The notes below the pieces were generated by a model. It saw only the letters and a program-made list of their open reading frames with translations. It had not been told where the DNA came from and did not search any database. 64,000 bases of DNA, from NCBI GenBank assembly GCA_963777895.1, contig CAVZSF010000004.1, positions 186,001-250,000 of the forward strand. The letters run 5' to 3'. The position numbers and the translations under genes are program-made. Origin of the DNA: UBA2241 sp963777895 (GTDB lineage Bacteria; Actinomycetota; Thermoleophilia; UBA2241). Shown here one piece after another: positions 1 through 7,937 of this stretch (within the stretch, counting starts at the first letter, position 1; the number at the start of each line of letters is the position of its first letter).

Positions 1-254
1 CCGTGCCACAGATCCTCGACGGAGACGAGGTCATGAGCTTGTTGGGGATCGCGCCGGGGCCGGCCGTCGGTCAGGCCCTGGAGGCGCTCGACGAGGAGGT
101 CGAGGCCGGCGAGGTGACGACGGTGGACGAGGCGCGCGCCTTCCTGCTGGAGTGGTGGGGCCGGTGCGAGGAGCGGCAAGGCGCGGATGTGGACGCTGGT
201 GAGAAGCCGGGCGCAGAGCATGTCGACGACGGTCCTTCGGAGGGCCATGCCTGA
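1..254 (+). CDS. CCA tRNA nucleotidyltransferase, C-terminal end only
   Basis: Only the last 83 or so codons are in the window and the reading frame is open to the left edge. The residues resemble the C-terminal end of PcnB/CCA-adding enzymes: a short acidic run leading to LLGIAPGPAVGQALEALDEE, then a segment like VTTVDEARAFLLEWW. That Gly-Pro-Gly helix pattern is typical of the RNA-binding tail of tRNA nucleotidyltransferases that carry an HD domain. The tail after residue 55 is charged and unconserved. The stop overlaps the mutM start by 8 bases, so the two are probably co-transcribed. The catalytic domain is outside the window, so the call rests on the tail alone. Confidence 0.6.
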   Translation, partial: VPQILDGDEVMSLLGIAPGPAVGQALEALDEEVEAGEVTTVDEARAFLLEWWGRCEERQGADVDAGEKPGAEHVDDGPSEGHA

Positions 255-1233
255 GCTACCCGAGGTCGAGACCGTCCGTCGCCGGCTGATGATGTGCCTG
301 CCGGGGCTCGTCCTGCGGGAGGTCGTCGTCAACGATCCGACGGTGAGCCTGCAGGGCGAGGACGAGCTGCGGCGGCGGCTCACCGGGCGTCGCGTGCTCG
401 GGCTGCGGCGGCGTGGCAAGTATCTGATCGTGGACCTGGGGCGGGACGGGGGCGGCGGCGCGGCCGCGCCGCCGCCCCCGTCCCGCCCCGATCCCGTCGC
501 GGAGGACCCGCCGCCTGGCGCACGCGCTGACGCCGTCGCCGTCATCCATCTGCGCATGACGGGCCAGCTCGTCTTCACGCCGACCCCGGGGGAACGGCCG
601 GCGCGCTTCATCTGGCGGCTGGACCCGGGGACGGAGCTGCACTTCCAGGACATGCGCCGCTTCGGCAGGCTGTGGGCCTTCGGTCCCGAGGACGAGGAGA
701 GGTTCTTCGCCGGGATAGGCCCCGAGCCGTTCTCGCCCGCGTTCGACGACGCCTACCTGCGTGGCGCGCTGGCCGGCAGGACGGCGCCGCTGAAGTCGTT
801 TCTGCTCGATCAGCGGCGCATCGCGGGCGTCGGCAACATCTACGCCGACGAGGCGCTCTTCCGGGCGCGGCTCCACCCGCTGCGCGCGACCGGCAGCGTC
901 GGGCCGCGTGAGGCGCAGCGCCTGCACGCGGCCATCCTCGAGACCCTGCAGGCCGGCATCGACCACGAGGGCTCGTCCATCGAGAGCTTCATCGACCCGG
1001 CCGGCGAACGCGGCAGCTTCCAGGAGATGCTCAACGTGTACCAGCGGACCGGCGAGCCCTGCCGCGTCTGCGGGACGCCGATCGAACGGTTACCTCTCGG
1101 CGGCCGGGGCACGCACTACTGCCCGCGCTGTCAGCCGCGCCGCGGCGGCATGGCGCGCGGCTCACGCACGAAGCGCGGCTCGACGGCGAGCGTCGGCCGG
1201 CGCGGGCCGCGCGGCGCGCCGCCGACTGACTGA
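247..1233 (+). CDS. mutM: Formamidopyrimidine-DNA glycosylase (MutM/Fpg)
   Basis: Bifunctional base-excision repair enzyme that removes oxidised purines such as 8-oxoguanine and nicks the AP site. The start is set by the N-terminal PELPEVETV, in which Pro2 is the catalytic amine and Glu3 the acid. The beta-clamp lysine lies in RRRGKYLIVDL. The helix-two-turn-helix segment (RRIAGVGNIYADEAL) and a C-terminal four-cysteine zinc finger (CRVCG ... YCPRCQ) are both present. At 328 aa it is longer than the usual 270-290. The extra length is an insertion of about 35 residues rich in Gly, Ala and Pro just after the lysine, encoded by a 52-base perfect palindrome (438-489), plus a basic tail of about 30 residues. 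Confidence 0.95.
   Translation: MPELPEVETVRRRLMMCLPGLVLREVVVNDPTVSLQGEDELRRRLTGRRVLGLRRRGKYLIVDLGRDGGGGAAAPPPPSRPDPVAEDPPPGARADAVAVIHLRMTGQLVFTPTPGERPARFIWRLDPGTELHFQDMRRFGRLWAFGPEDEERFFAGIGPEPFSPAFDDAYLRGALAGRTAPLKSFLLDQRRIAGVGNIYADEALFRARLHPLRATGSVGPREAQRLHAAILETLQAGIDHEGSSIESFIDPAGERGSFQEMLNVYQRTGEPCRVCGTPIERLPLGGRGTHYCPRCQPRRGGMARGSRTKRGSTASVGRRGPRGAPPTD
438..489. repeat. 52-base perfect palindrome inside mutM
   Basis: Read on either strand the 52 bases are identical. The centre is the 8-base sequence gcggccgc at 460-467 and the arms are almost pure G and C. It encodes the Gly/Ala/Pro-rich insertion of MutM, which lies between the conserved lysine segment and the next beta strand. No base mismatches the dyad; the symmetry stops at 437/490. 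Confidence 0.95.
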
Positions 1234-1379
1234 GAGCCGTGACGGGCACGTGTGAGGAAGATGCACGGCGTCAGACAGCAACGAACGATTCACGACGGCA
1301 CGACCGACCGGCCAGTCGGCGGACGCGGCCGGCGCAAGTGCGCCGCAGGCAGCGATCGAGCGTGGCTCGAGGTGGCACG

Positions 1380-2288
1380 ATGAGCGAACTGACCGTCGCC
1401 CTGCTGCAGATCGAGGCGGCGGGGTACGACCAGAGCGAGAACCTCCGCCGCGGCGAGGCGGCGTGCCGCCGTGCCGCGGCGCAGGGCGCCGACATCGCCC
1501 TCTTCCCCGAGATGTGGAACATCGGCTACGGGTTCGAGGGCACGGGCTCGGCCGCGGATCTCGAACGGTGGCGGGCGCAGGCCGTTCCCGCGGACGGGCC
1601 CTTCGTCGGACACTTCCGCCGCTTGGCCGCGGAGCTCGGCATCGCGATCGCGATCACCTACCTCGAGGAGTTGGAGCGGGCAGACGGAGGACGGGCCCGG
1701 CGTGCTGGGGCACAGGGCGGTGCACCCTCCGGTCCCCGCAACTCCGTCACCCTCATCGACCGGCGCGGCGCGCCCGTGCTCACCTACGCCAAGGTGCACA
1801 CGTGCGCGTTCGACCAACCCGAGGCGTCGTGTACGCCGGGCGACGCCTTCCCGGTGGCGACCCTCGACACCGCGGCGGGAGCGGTCAAGGTGGGCGCGAT
1901 GATCTGCTTCGACCGCGAGTTCCCCGAGACGGCGCGGATCCTGGCGCTCGAGGGCGCCGAGCTGATCCTCGTCCCGAACGCCTGTCCCATGGAGGAGAAC
2001 CGGACGGCGCAGCTGCGCGCCCGCGCCTTCGAGAACATGGTGGCGATCGCCCTGACCAACTACCCCGCCTCGCACCCCGACTGCGACGGCCACTCGGTGG
2101 CGTTCCATCCCTTCGCCCACACCGAGGATGAGGTGAGCCGCGACACGACGGTCGTCCGCGCCGGCGGCCGGGAGCAGATCGCCCTGGCCCGCTTCGATCT
2201 CGACGAGCTGCGCGCCTGGCGCGCCCGTGAGGTGTGGGGTGCCAGGTACCGGCATCCCCGTCTGTACGGCCGTCTGGTCGAGGAGTGA
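1380..2288 (+). CDS. Nitrilase-superfamily carbon-nitrogen hydrolase
   Basis: Hydrolyses a C-N bond (amide, carbamoyl or nitrile) with the Glu-Lys-Cys triad of the nitrilase superfamily. All three residues are visible: Glu in LFPEMWNIG, Lys in TYAKVHTC and Cys in AMICFDREFPE. The 302-aa length is normal. The C-terminal part (ERREQIALARFDLDELR-like) fits the plain amidohydrolase branch, which includes N-carbamoylputrescine and omega-amidases. The ATG at 1380 was chosen because SELTVALLQ is the usual first beta strand and a GGAGG-like run (gaggtgg) precedes it; the frame is open further upstream but reads as Arg-rich filler. It overlaps the next gene by 4 bases. The substrate is unknown. Confidence 0.85.
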   Translation: MSELTVALLQIEAAGYDQSENLRRGEAACRRAAAQGADIALFPEMWNIGYGFEGTGSAADLERWRAQAVPADGPFVGHFRRLAAELGIAIAITYLEELERADGGRARRAGAQGGAPSGPRNSVTLIDRRGAPVLTYAKVHTCAFDQPEASCTPGDAFPVATLDTAAGAVKVGAMICFDREFPETARILALEGAELILVPNACPMEENRTAQLRARAFENMVAIALTNYPASHPDCDGHSVAFHPFAHTEDEVSRDTTVVRAGGREQIALARFDLDELRAWRAREVWGARYRHPRLYGRLVEE

Positions 2289-2758
2289 ATCGCCTCTACG
2301 TGGTGGCCACGCACGTGCCCCGACGCACGACCGTCACGGTCGGGGCGCTCGGTCCCGTCGAGTTCGCGCGGGGCTGGTACGCCTACGTGGGGAGCGCGCG
2401 ACGCGGGCGAGACGCCCGCGTCGCGCGCCACTTCCGCGTCGACAAGCCCCTCCGCTGGCACGCCGACCATCTGTTCTCCCGGTTCCCGCCCAGTCGCGCC
2501 TGGCTCATTGACGGCGACCTCACGGAGTGCGACCTCGCCGGTGCGGTGGCGGTCCTGCCTGGCGCTGCGCGCCTCCCAGCCCGCTTCGGCGCCGGCGACT
2601 GCCGGTGTCGCGGTCACCTCGTGCGGCTCGCCCGCCCGCTGAGCGCGGGCATGCTTGCCGCCGTCCTTCCGGATGTCCGGGTCCGCGCTACGCCGCGATC
2701 GCTTCCTGACGCAGACTCCGCGGTCCCGGTGGACCGCCCCTCCCTACTCTCCTTTTAG
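2285..2758 (+). CDS. DUF123 (GIY-YIG-like, Uri superfamily) nuclease domain protein
   Basis: A 157-aa protein matching the DUF123 group of GIY-YIG-related nucleases, which occurs alone or fused to endonuclease III. Landmarks are LYVVATHV at the N-terminus, GWYAYVGSARRGRDARVARHF (the GIY-YIG core with its Arg), PLRWHADHLF and GAGDCRCRGHLVRL. The chosen start is GTG 2285, which overlaps the previous stop (GTGA), because the conserved domain begins two codons later. Location directly after two hydrolase or repair genes fits a DNA repair role, but no specific substrate is established for this family. Confidence 0.75.
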   Translation: MNRLYVVATHVPRRTTVTVGALGPVEFARGWYAYVGSARRGRDARVARHFRVDKPLRWHADHLFSRFPPSRAWLIDGDLTECDLAGAVAVLPGAARLPARFGAGDCRCRGHLVRLARPLSAGMLAAVLPDVRVRATPRSLPDADSAVPVDRPSLLSF

Positions 2759-2898
2759 TCTTCCCTCTCAAGTAATCCGTTGCCTGTTCCGATAACGGCC
2801 CCTAATCCGGGCACTCGACGCCCGGCAGCCAAGACGGCAGTGCGACACGCGGGTGTGTCGGCGGCCACAGATGGCCCCCGGGGCCAGGAGGTCCAAAG

Positions 2899-3531
2899 AT
2901 GAAGAGGTTCGGAGTCGCGATGCGCAAGCATCGCTGGGCGGTCCTCGCCGCCCTTGGTTTGCTGGCAGTCGCCGGCAGCGCGGTGATCTACTCGGGCGCG
3001 GTCTTCAACTACAGGACCGCGAACCCGACGAACACCTTCACGGCGGGCGTGCTGAAGCACTCGAACGACCACAACGGCGCGGCCCTGATCGTCTCCGCCG
3101 ACAAGATCAAGCCGGGCATGACTCCGCTGACCGGTACGGTGACGATCGAGAACACGGGCGACATCGACGGCAGCTTCCAGGTGAGCGGCGCCATCCCGGC
3201 GAACGGCAGCCTCAGCGGCGCCGACAACGGCAAGGGCGCGGGCTACACCGGCAAGCTCGAGGACGTGTTGAATCTGAGGGTCACGGACCTCGGTGCGGAT
3301 CTCGCCGACCCCGGAGACGACACGGTGGCCTTCAACGACCTGGCCAGCAGCTTCACGTCGATCGTGCTCGGCGACTGGGCTCCTGCGGAGTCCCACAGCT
3401 ACGAGTTCGAAGTCACGTGGCCTGACGGCGGTGTGCCGAATCCGGCCGATCCGGACGCTGTCGTGGGCGACAACCAGTACAAGGGCGCCTCGCTCACCAT
3501 GGACTTCGAGTGGTACGAGGAGCAGATCTGA
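2899..3531 (+). CDS. SipW-dependent secreted protein, TasA-like (first)
   Basis: Probable extracellular fibre or matrix protein exported through a SipW-type signal peptidase. Residues 8-32 form a basic-then-hydrophobic signal segment followed by YSGAVFNYRTANPTN, the Ser-Gly-Ala plus aromatic motif typical of SipW-cleaved precursors. The mature part is beta-rich with a TGTVTIENTGDIDGSF strand, as in TasA/camelysin proteins, and ends in YKGASLTMDFEWYEEQI. The start at 2899 follows an aggagg at about 2888. A strong hairpin (3580-3617) separates it from the rest of the cluster, so it may be the most abundant product. The family call is from motifs, not from full-length similarity. Confidence 0.75.
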   Translation: MKRFGVAMRKHRWAVLAALGLLAVAGSAVIYSGAVFNYRTANPTNTFTAGVLKHSNDHNGAALIVSADKIKPGMTPLTGTVTIENTGDIDGSFQVSGAIPANGSLSGADNGKGAGYTGKLEDVLNLRVTDLGADLADPGDDTVAFNDLASSFTSIVLGDWAPAESHSYEFEVTWPDGGVPNPADPDAVVGDNQYKGASLTMDFEWYEEQI

Positions 3532-3579
3532 GTCGTGAGGGCTGAACCGGGTCATCCGACCGACCTGACGTGAGCACGC

Positions 3580-3617
3580 GTGAGGCGGGGCGGGCAACAG
3601 CGCCCGCCCCGCCTCAC
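3580..3617 (+). terminator. Hairpin after first TasA-like gene
   Basis: A 16-bp G+C stem (arms 3580-3595 and 3602-3617) with loop aacagc. There is no T run, so it may act as a partial terminator or an mRNA stabiliser between the first secreted protein gene and the sipW part of the cluster. Confidence 0.6.
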
Positions 3618-3691
3618 AGCATTCAGCTCGAGGCAGATCCAGGTTCGAAGCGGGTCCGAGGCGCACACGCGCGAGACGGCGGAGAGCAGGC

Positions 3692-4234
3692 ATGTCAACG
3701 AAACAGAGGCGGGTCACAAAGCAGCGCGGTCTGATAACCCTGATCGTCCTGGCTACCCTGGCAGTGATCGTCCACTCCACGGTCTTCTCCGGCGCCAGCT
3801 TCACGTTCGCCACGAGCAACCCTGGCGCTACCGTCACGTCCGGGATGTACTGGTTCCGGACCGATAACGACGGCGCGGTCATCATCAACACCACCGGTCT
3901 TCGTCCGGGCATGTCCGAACAAGGCACGATGACCGTGACGGGGCACGGAAGCCTGGACGCCACGTACTCCCTGACAAGGACGATCGTGAGCGACCCGTCG
4001 TCTCTCGCCCCGGCTCTGAACCTCAAGGTGGACGACGTCACAGTCCCAGCGTCCCCGGTCACCCGCTATGACGGTACGGTCGACAACCTCACGACCGTGG
4101 GCCTCGGCGCGATAACGACCGGCAGCTCGCGCACGTTCCGTTTCACACTGACCTACCTGACGGGCCAGGCCTTGCCGAGCCATCAGGGTGCGACGTTCTC
4201 GGCCACGCTGCACACGACTGGGGTAGCACAATGA
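3692..4234 (+). CDS. SipW-dependent secreted protein, TasA-like (second)
   Basis: A 180-aa predicted secreted protein. Residues 13-33 form a hydrophobic signal helix after a basic N-terminus, followed by FSGASFTFATSNPG, the SipW-type processing site. The mature region has alternating Thr/Val beta strands (GTMTVTGHGSLDATYSL) like the first gene, but lacks its aromatic C-terminal ending. The stop overlaps the signal peptidase start (ATGA), so translation of the two is probably coupled, and this protein is a likely direct substrate of that peptidase. No enzymatic motif is visible. Confidence 0.7.
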   Translation: MSTKQRRVTKQRGLITLIVLATLAVIVHSTVFSGASFTFATSNPGATVTSGMYWFRTDNDGAVIINTTGLRPGMSEQGTMTVTGHGSLDATYSLTRTIVSDPSSLAPALNLKVDDVTVPASPVTRYDGTVDNLTTVGLGAITTGSSRTFRFTLTYLTGQALPSHQGATFSATLHTTGVAQ

Positions 4235-4806
4235 CCGAGACCCAGTGCGAGGACCGCACGACAACGTCGTGGACGAGGCGCATCGCAGACGGTCTGTTCG
4301 CTGTTGCCGTGGTCGCCGCGCTCGCATTCGCCCTCCTGCTCATCGTCTATCCCAAGGCGCGCGGCTATGAGACCTATGTCATCACCGGACGCTCGATGAC
4401 GGGAGCGATCGGCCGTGGGGCTCTCATCTACTCCAAACCGATGCCTGTCACGGAGCTGAAGGTCGGCGACATCATCACGTTCACCCCGCCCGACACCGAG
4501 AAGCCCGTCACCCACCGTCTCATAGCGGTCGACCGGGACGACGGCGGGCAGCTCGTCTTCAGCACCCAGGGCGACAACGTGCTGTCCGCTGATCCCTGGC
4601 ACATGACGCCTTCGACGCCGACGACGCCTCGATACGTCGCCCAGATCCCATACCTGGGCTACGCGATCGCCGCGTTCTCGCTGCCGCTCGGCCGCGTGCT
4701 GCTGCTCGTGCTGCCGGCCGTGATCGTGGCGGTCGGCATCCTGCGGAAGGTCTGGACCGACGCCGGCGCCGAGCTGGCCGCCGAGGCTGAGCGGGGCGCA
4801 TCGTGA
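4231..4806 (+). CDS. sipW: Signal peptidase I, SipW (ER) type
   Basis: Membrane peptidase that removes signal peptides from the neighbouring exported proteins. One N-terminal transmembrane helix (about residues 22-43) is followed by ITGRSMTGAI with the catalytic Ser at residue 55. His95 in PVTHRLIAV replaces the lysine of ordinary bacterial signal peptidases, the hallmark of the SipW/archaeal/ER class. FSTQGDNVLSADPW is the conserved box D/E region. A second hydrophobic segment (about 150-172) forms a C-terminal membrane helix. It overlaps both neighbours by 4 bases and is flanked by four secreted proteins, which matches tasA-sipW style operons. Confidence 0.88.
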   Translation: MTETQCEDRTTTSWTRRIADGLFAVAVVAALAFALLLIVYPKARGYETYVITGRSMTGAIGRGALIYSKPMPVTELKVGDIITFTPPDTEKPVTHRLIAVDRDDGGQLVFSTQGDNVLSADPWHMTPSTPTTPRYVAQIPYLGYAIAAFSLPLGRVLLLVLPAVIVAVGILRKVWTDAGAELAAEAERGAS

Positions 4807-5432
4807 GAGGACTCCTGCTCGCGCTCGCAGCTCTCGCGCTGATCGGCGCGGCGTGTGCGGCGGCGGCCTTCTCCGGCGCGTCCTTCACCTACGGAGTGCA
4901 CAACGGCGTCATGGTCACCGCCGACCACGCCGGCAACTGGCTGCACCTCTACTCGGAGACCAGCCCCGACCCAGACGGGGACACCGGCTATGCCACGCAG
5001 GAGGACAGCCCGGCCCTCGCCGCGAGCGGCACGGACGACGGTATCGGCGTTACTTTCCAGATCAGCAGCGGCACCGTGCACACACACTCCAGGGTGCTGA
5101 AGGTGAGGACTTCGCCGGCCTTCCCCGATGTGTCGCCGCCCATCACGGCCGTCACGGTGACGGTGGCGGTCACCCCGGACCCGGCCACGGGTCAACAGCC
5201 GATCAGCAAGTACGGCGTCGATGCGTGGGGCACGGGTGCGCCCACCTACACCAGGACGGTCACCGGTTGGGGACCGGACGCCAAACGCCAGCTCAACCTG
5301 GCGACCAAGTTCCCCGGCAAGAAGTTCGCGCCGGGCGTCTACACGCCGAGCGTCGTGGTGACCATGACATACACGGGGATGACCGCGACGTTCTACCAGT
5401 ACACGATCCCTGTCACGATCCGCTACAGGTGA
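4803..5432 (+). CDS. SipW-dependent secreted protein, TasA-like (third)
   Basis: A 209-aa exported protein starting at GTG 4803, which overlaps the sipW stop. A short hydrophobic Ala/Leu signal (residues 3-21) leads directly to FSGASFTYGVHNG, nearly the same processing motif as in the second protein. The mature part carries many Thr/Val strands and no cysteine. It ends with YTGMTATFYQYTIPVTIRYR, a beta-sandwich-like terminus. There is no catalytic motif. Translational coupling with sipW makes it a probable client of that peptidase and a candidate structural subunit or chaperone of a surface fibre. Confidence 0.68.
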   Translation: MRGLLLALAALALIGAACAAAAFSGASFTYGVHNGVMVTADHAGNWLHLYSETSPDPDGDTGYATQEDSPALAASGTDDGIGVTFQISSGTVHTHSRVLKVRTSPAFPDVSPPITAVTVTVAVTPDPATGQQPISKYGVDAWGTGAPTYTRTVTGWGPDAKRQLNLATKFPGKKFAPGVYTPSVVVTMTYTGMTATFYQYTIPVTIRYR

Positions 5433-6046
5433 GCACCGAGATCATGGGCGGAGACGGGACAAAGAGCATGAGGCGGCTCACCGGGAGGATCCGTTACCTT
5501 GCGAGCCGCCACAGTCTGTCCCTTGCCCTGGCATGCGCGATCCTGCTGGTAGCCTCCTCGGTGGCCGGGGCCGCGATCCGCGACTTCCTGCGCCCCCATC
5601 CGTACGAGCCCAAGATCCTCTACGTCAGCGGCAAGATCCGGATGAGCAACAGCGGCGATGGGACATCTATCGTCACTATGCGCCGGATGCAGCCTGGGGA
5701 CTCCGTGACCGGGACTGTCGTGATCGGGAATCGCAGCCGCGTTCGGGGAGACTTCTGGCTGAAGAAGGCTCGCCTTGCCGACAGTGTCGGCCCGAACGGC
5801 GGGCCGCTCTCCCGCTGCCTCATCCTGCAGGTCACGGAGCGCCGCCTCACCCGCCCGCCACGCGTGCTCTATCGTGGCTCGATCGCCGGGATGCCGACGC
5901 TGTATCTGGGGACCTTCCGTCCCAAGGCGTGGAAGAGATACGTCTTCACCGTGAGCTTCCCTGACAGTGGCCCGGCGCTCGACAACGTCTTCCAGGGCGG
6001 CTCGGTCACCGTCGACTTCCGCTGGTATGCGAGCCGCCTCCGATGA
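5429..6046 (+). CDS. Secreted protein at the end of the SipW operon
   Basis: Last gene of the operon, about 205 aa. GTG 5429 overlaps the previous stop in the same GTGA manner as its neighbours; ATG 5444 or 5468 are alternatives. A basic stretch and a hydrophobic helix (about residues 30-50 from the GTG, ending SSVAGAAIRDF) form an export signal without the clear Ser-Gly-Ala-Phe site. Its C-terminus, TVSFPDSGPALDNVFQGGSVTVDFRWY, matches the C-terminus of the first protein of the cluster (VTWPDGG ... DNQYKGASLTMDFEWY), so both probably belong to the same fold. A Val/Arg-rich middle (GTVVIGNRSRVRGDFWL) is also shared in pattern. Confidence 0.65.
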   Translation: MSTEIMGGDGTKSMRRLTGRIRYLASRHSLSLALACAILLVASSVAGAAIRDFLRPHPYEPKILYVSGKIRMSNSGDGTSIVTMRRMQPGDSVTGTVVIGNRSRVRGDFWLKKARLADSVGPNGGPLSRCLILQVTERRLTRPPRVLYRGSIAGMPTLYLGTFRPKAWKRYVFTVSFPDSGPALDNVFQGGSVTVDFRWYASRLR

Positions 6047-6169
6047 ACGCGGGGGAGAGCCGACAGCGACTGAACTGCGGTTGCGACTGCCTGGATGCGA
6101 CGTGCGGCCGGTAGGGGCGGCGGGCCGCAGCGCCTGACGGCCGGCCTCAGTGGCCGACAACCGCAGGCC

Positions 6170-6439
6170 TCAGCCGCCGAAGAAGCCGCGCAAGCGAGCG
6201 CCCAACCCCTTCGGCTTCGGCGGCGCTTCGCCGACCTCGCCTTCCTCCTCGGCGTGCGACCGCCACGAGTCGTCCTCGAAGAGCAACGACTCGCCGTCGT
6301 CGTTGCGGGAGATGGCAGATGCCGAGAGACGCGGGGGCGAGGCCATCCCGACGCCGCCGGTGAGATACGTGTCTTCGAGTATCCGTTCCGACTCGTCGCC
6401 GGCGCCTTCGCGCGCTGCGTCCTTCTCCTCGTTGCTCAC
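6170..6439 (-). CDS. Small acidic protein of unknown function
   Basis: An 89-aa protein that I do not recognise. It starts at GTG 6439 with a good ribosome site (gaggagg, 6-base spacing). The first 70 residues are strongly acidic (Glu/Asp-rich, with SLLFEDDSWRSHAEEEGEVGE). The end is basic and amphipathic (KPKGLGARLRGFFGG), which could bind a membrane or nucleic acid. It lies downstream of the HPS-RraA gene on the same strand with a gap of 127 bases and converges with the SipW operon. The clear ribosome site and biased composition argue for a real gene. Confidence 0.55.
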   Translation of the reverse strand: MSNEEKDAAREGAGDESERILEDTYLTGGVGMASPPRLSASAISRNDDGESLLFEDDSWRSHAEEEGEVGEAPPKPKGLGARLRGFFGG

Positions 6440-6566
6440 CGCGGCCTCCTCGGGATCGACAGGACCGTTCTACCCTGTTAGCCGGCCTTCGCCTACTGAG
6501 GTTCGTCCCTGCACCACGTCTTCCGTCTATCGCGCTCGGGCGCCGCGCCTCATCTCGCCTCTGCCG

Positions 6567-7937
6567 TCAGCGCGTCTTCTCCCACTTCTGCAGGTAGGCG
6601 ACCTCGCTCAGTGTCTTGCCGCCCTCGATCTCGCCGCGCAGGCGGTTCTCCTTCTCGAGCACGTCCATGGCACGGTTGGCGAGCTCGACCGCCTGCTCCT
6701 TGGGAAGGACGATCACGCCGTCGTCGTCGCCTACGACCCAGTCGCCAGGACGCACGGTCTGGCCGGCGATCGTGATGGGGACACCGATCTCACCGAAGCC
6801 CTTGGGCTCGCCGGCGTTCGCGCAGACCTTGCTGCTGAAGGCCGGGAAGGCGAGCCGGGCGATCTCGGGCGTGTCGCGAATGGCGCCCCAGGCGACGAGG
6901 CCGGCGACGTCCTTCACGATGGCGCTGTGCGTGGCGAGCTCGCCCCACATCGCCGGCGTCGTGTCGCCGGCATCGATCACGAGGACGTCGCCCGGCTTGC
7001 AGAGGTCGATCGCCTCGACGGGCTTCGCCCAGTCGCCGGGGTAGGTGCGGACGGTGACGGCCGGGCCGCACATGTGGGCGCCCGGCAGCAGCGGCTTGAT
7101 GCCCGGAAGGCTGGGCTGCCGATGCCACGCGTCCGAGATGTTCGCCGTCGAGACCTGTTCCAGGACGGTGCGGATGGACGCCTCGCCGGCGCGCTTGTAG
7201 AGGAGCGTCTCGATGCAGACGCCCTCGTCGACGGCGCGCCGGATCGCGGCGGCGGCGGCGGTCGCGTCGGTCGCCTTGATGATGGCGCCGCCCACGACGA
7301 CGATGGCGGCCCCCGCTTCGACCGCCGCCGCCGCCGTCTCGCTGTTGATGCCGCCGGCGACGGACACCGGGATCGAGACGGCCTCGGCCACCGCCTTGAG
7401 TGTCTCGAACGGCGCCTCGCCGCGCATCTGCTGGTCGATGGCGGTGTGGATGCCGATGTAGTCGGCGCCGAGCTCCTCGGCGTGCTTCGCGCGCGCGACC
7501 GGCTCGGCCACCTCGATCATGTCGACGATCAGCTTGCAGCCGTAGTTGCGCGCCGCCTCGGCGCACTCCTTGATGGTGCTGTCGGATGCGGCGCCGAGCA
7601 CGCCGACCACGCCGGCGCCGGCCTTGGCTGCGTATTCGACCTCGACGCGGCCGGCGTCCATCGTCTTCATGTCGGCGACGATGGTGCGGTCGGGGAAGGC
7701 GGCCTTGAGCTCGCGGACGGCATTCAGTCCTTCGGCCTTGATCAACGGCGTGCCGGCCTCGACCCAGTCGCAACCCCCGGCCACGGCCTCTTTGGCGACC
7801 AGGATGGCGCGCGGCAGGTCGACGAAGTCGAGCGCGACCTGGACGGTCACGCGCGGACGCTCCGGGTCGCAGGAGAGGTCGCTCGACCGCCGCCGAAGGT
7901 CGGCCGAGGAGCGGTGCGGCGTAGCGTCACCGCTCAT
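6567..7937 (-). CDS. Fused 3-hexulose-6-phosphate synthase / RraA-like protein
   Basis: A 456-aa two-domain protein. Residues about 29-235 are hexulose-phosphate synthase (OMP decarboxylase fold): QVALDFVDLPRA at the start, the catalytic DMKTMDAG (DxKxxD) and the phosphate-binding SVAGGINSE and VVVGGAI loops. Residues about 250-450 are RraA-like: CGPAVTVRTYPGD, GDVLVIDAGDTTPAMWGELATHSA and GLVAWGAIRD. The same fusion is known in archaea and some bacteria as bifunctional hexulose-6-phosphate synthase/ribonuclease regulator. The first half condenses ribulose 5-phosphate with formaldehyde or runs the reverse reaction for pentose supply; the role of the second half is unproven. There is no separate hxlB isomerase here. 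The start ATG 7937 overlaps the yjbQ stop. Confidence 0.85.
   Translation of the reverse strand: MSGDATPHRSSADLRRRSSDLSCDPERPRVTVQVALDFVDLPRAILVAKEAVAGGCDWVEAGTPLIKAEGLNAVRELKAAFPDRTIVADMKTMDAGRVEVEYAAKAGAGVVGVLGAASDSTIKECAEAARNYGCKLIVDMIEVAEPVARAKHAEELGADYIGIHTAIDQQMRGEAPFETLKAVAEAVSIPVSVAGGINSETAAAAVEAGAAIVVVGGAIIKATDATAAAAAIRRAVDEGVCIETLLYKRAGEASIRTVLEQVSTANISDAWHRQPSLPGIKPLLPGAHMCGPAVTVRTYPGDWAKPVEAIDLCKPGDVLVIDAGDTTPAMWGELATHSAIVKDVAGLVAWGAIRDTPEIARLAFPAFSSKVCANAGEPKGFGEIGVPITIAGQTVRPGDWVVGDDDGVIVLPKEQAVELANRAMDVLEKENRLRGEIEGGKTLSEVAYLQKWEKTR

Noticed and set aside
256..966. Long open frame on the minus strand opposite mutM
   Set aside because: Arg/Pro/Ala-rich shadow of mutM with no family motif; such antisense frames are expected at this base composition and recur across the window (for example opposite groEL, ftsH and nadB).
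2761..2898. Possible cyclic-di-GMP riboswitch upstream of the SipW operon
   Set aside because: The leader has several small stems, but I could not find the conserved GEMM core or its tetraloop receptor.
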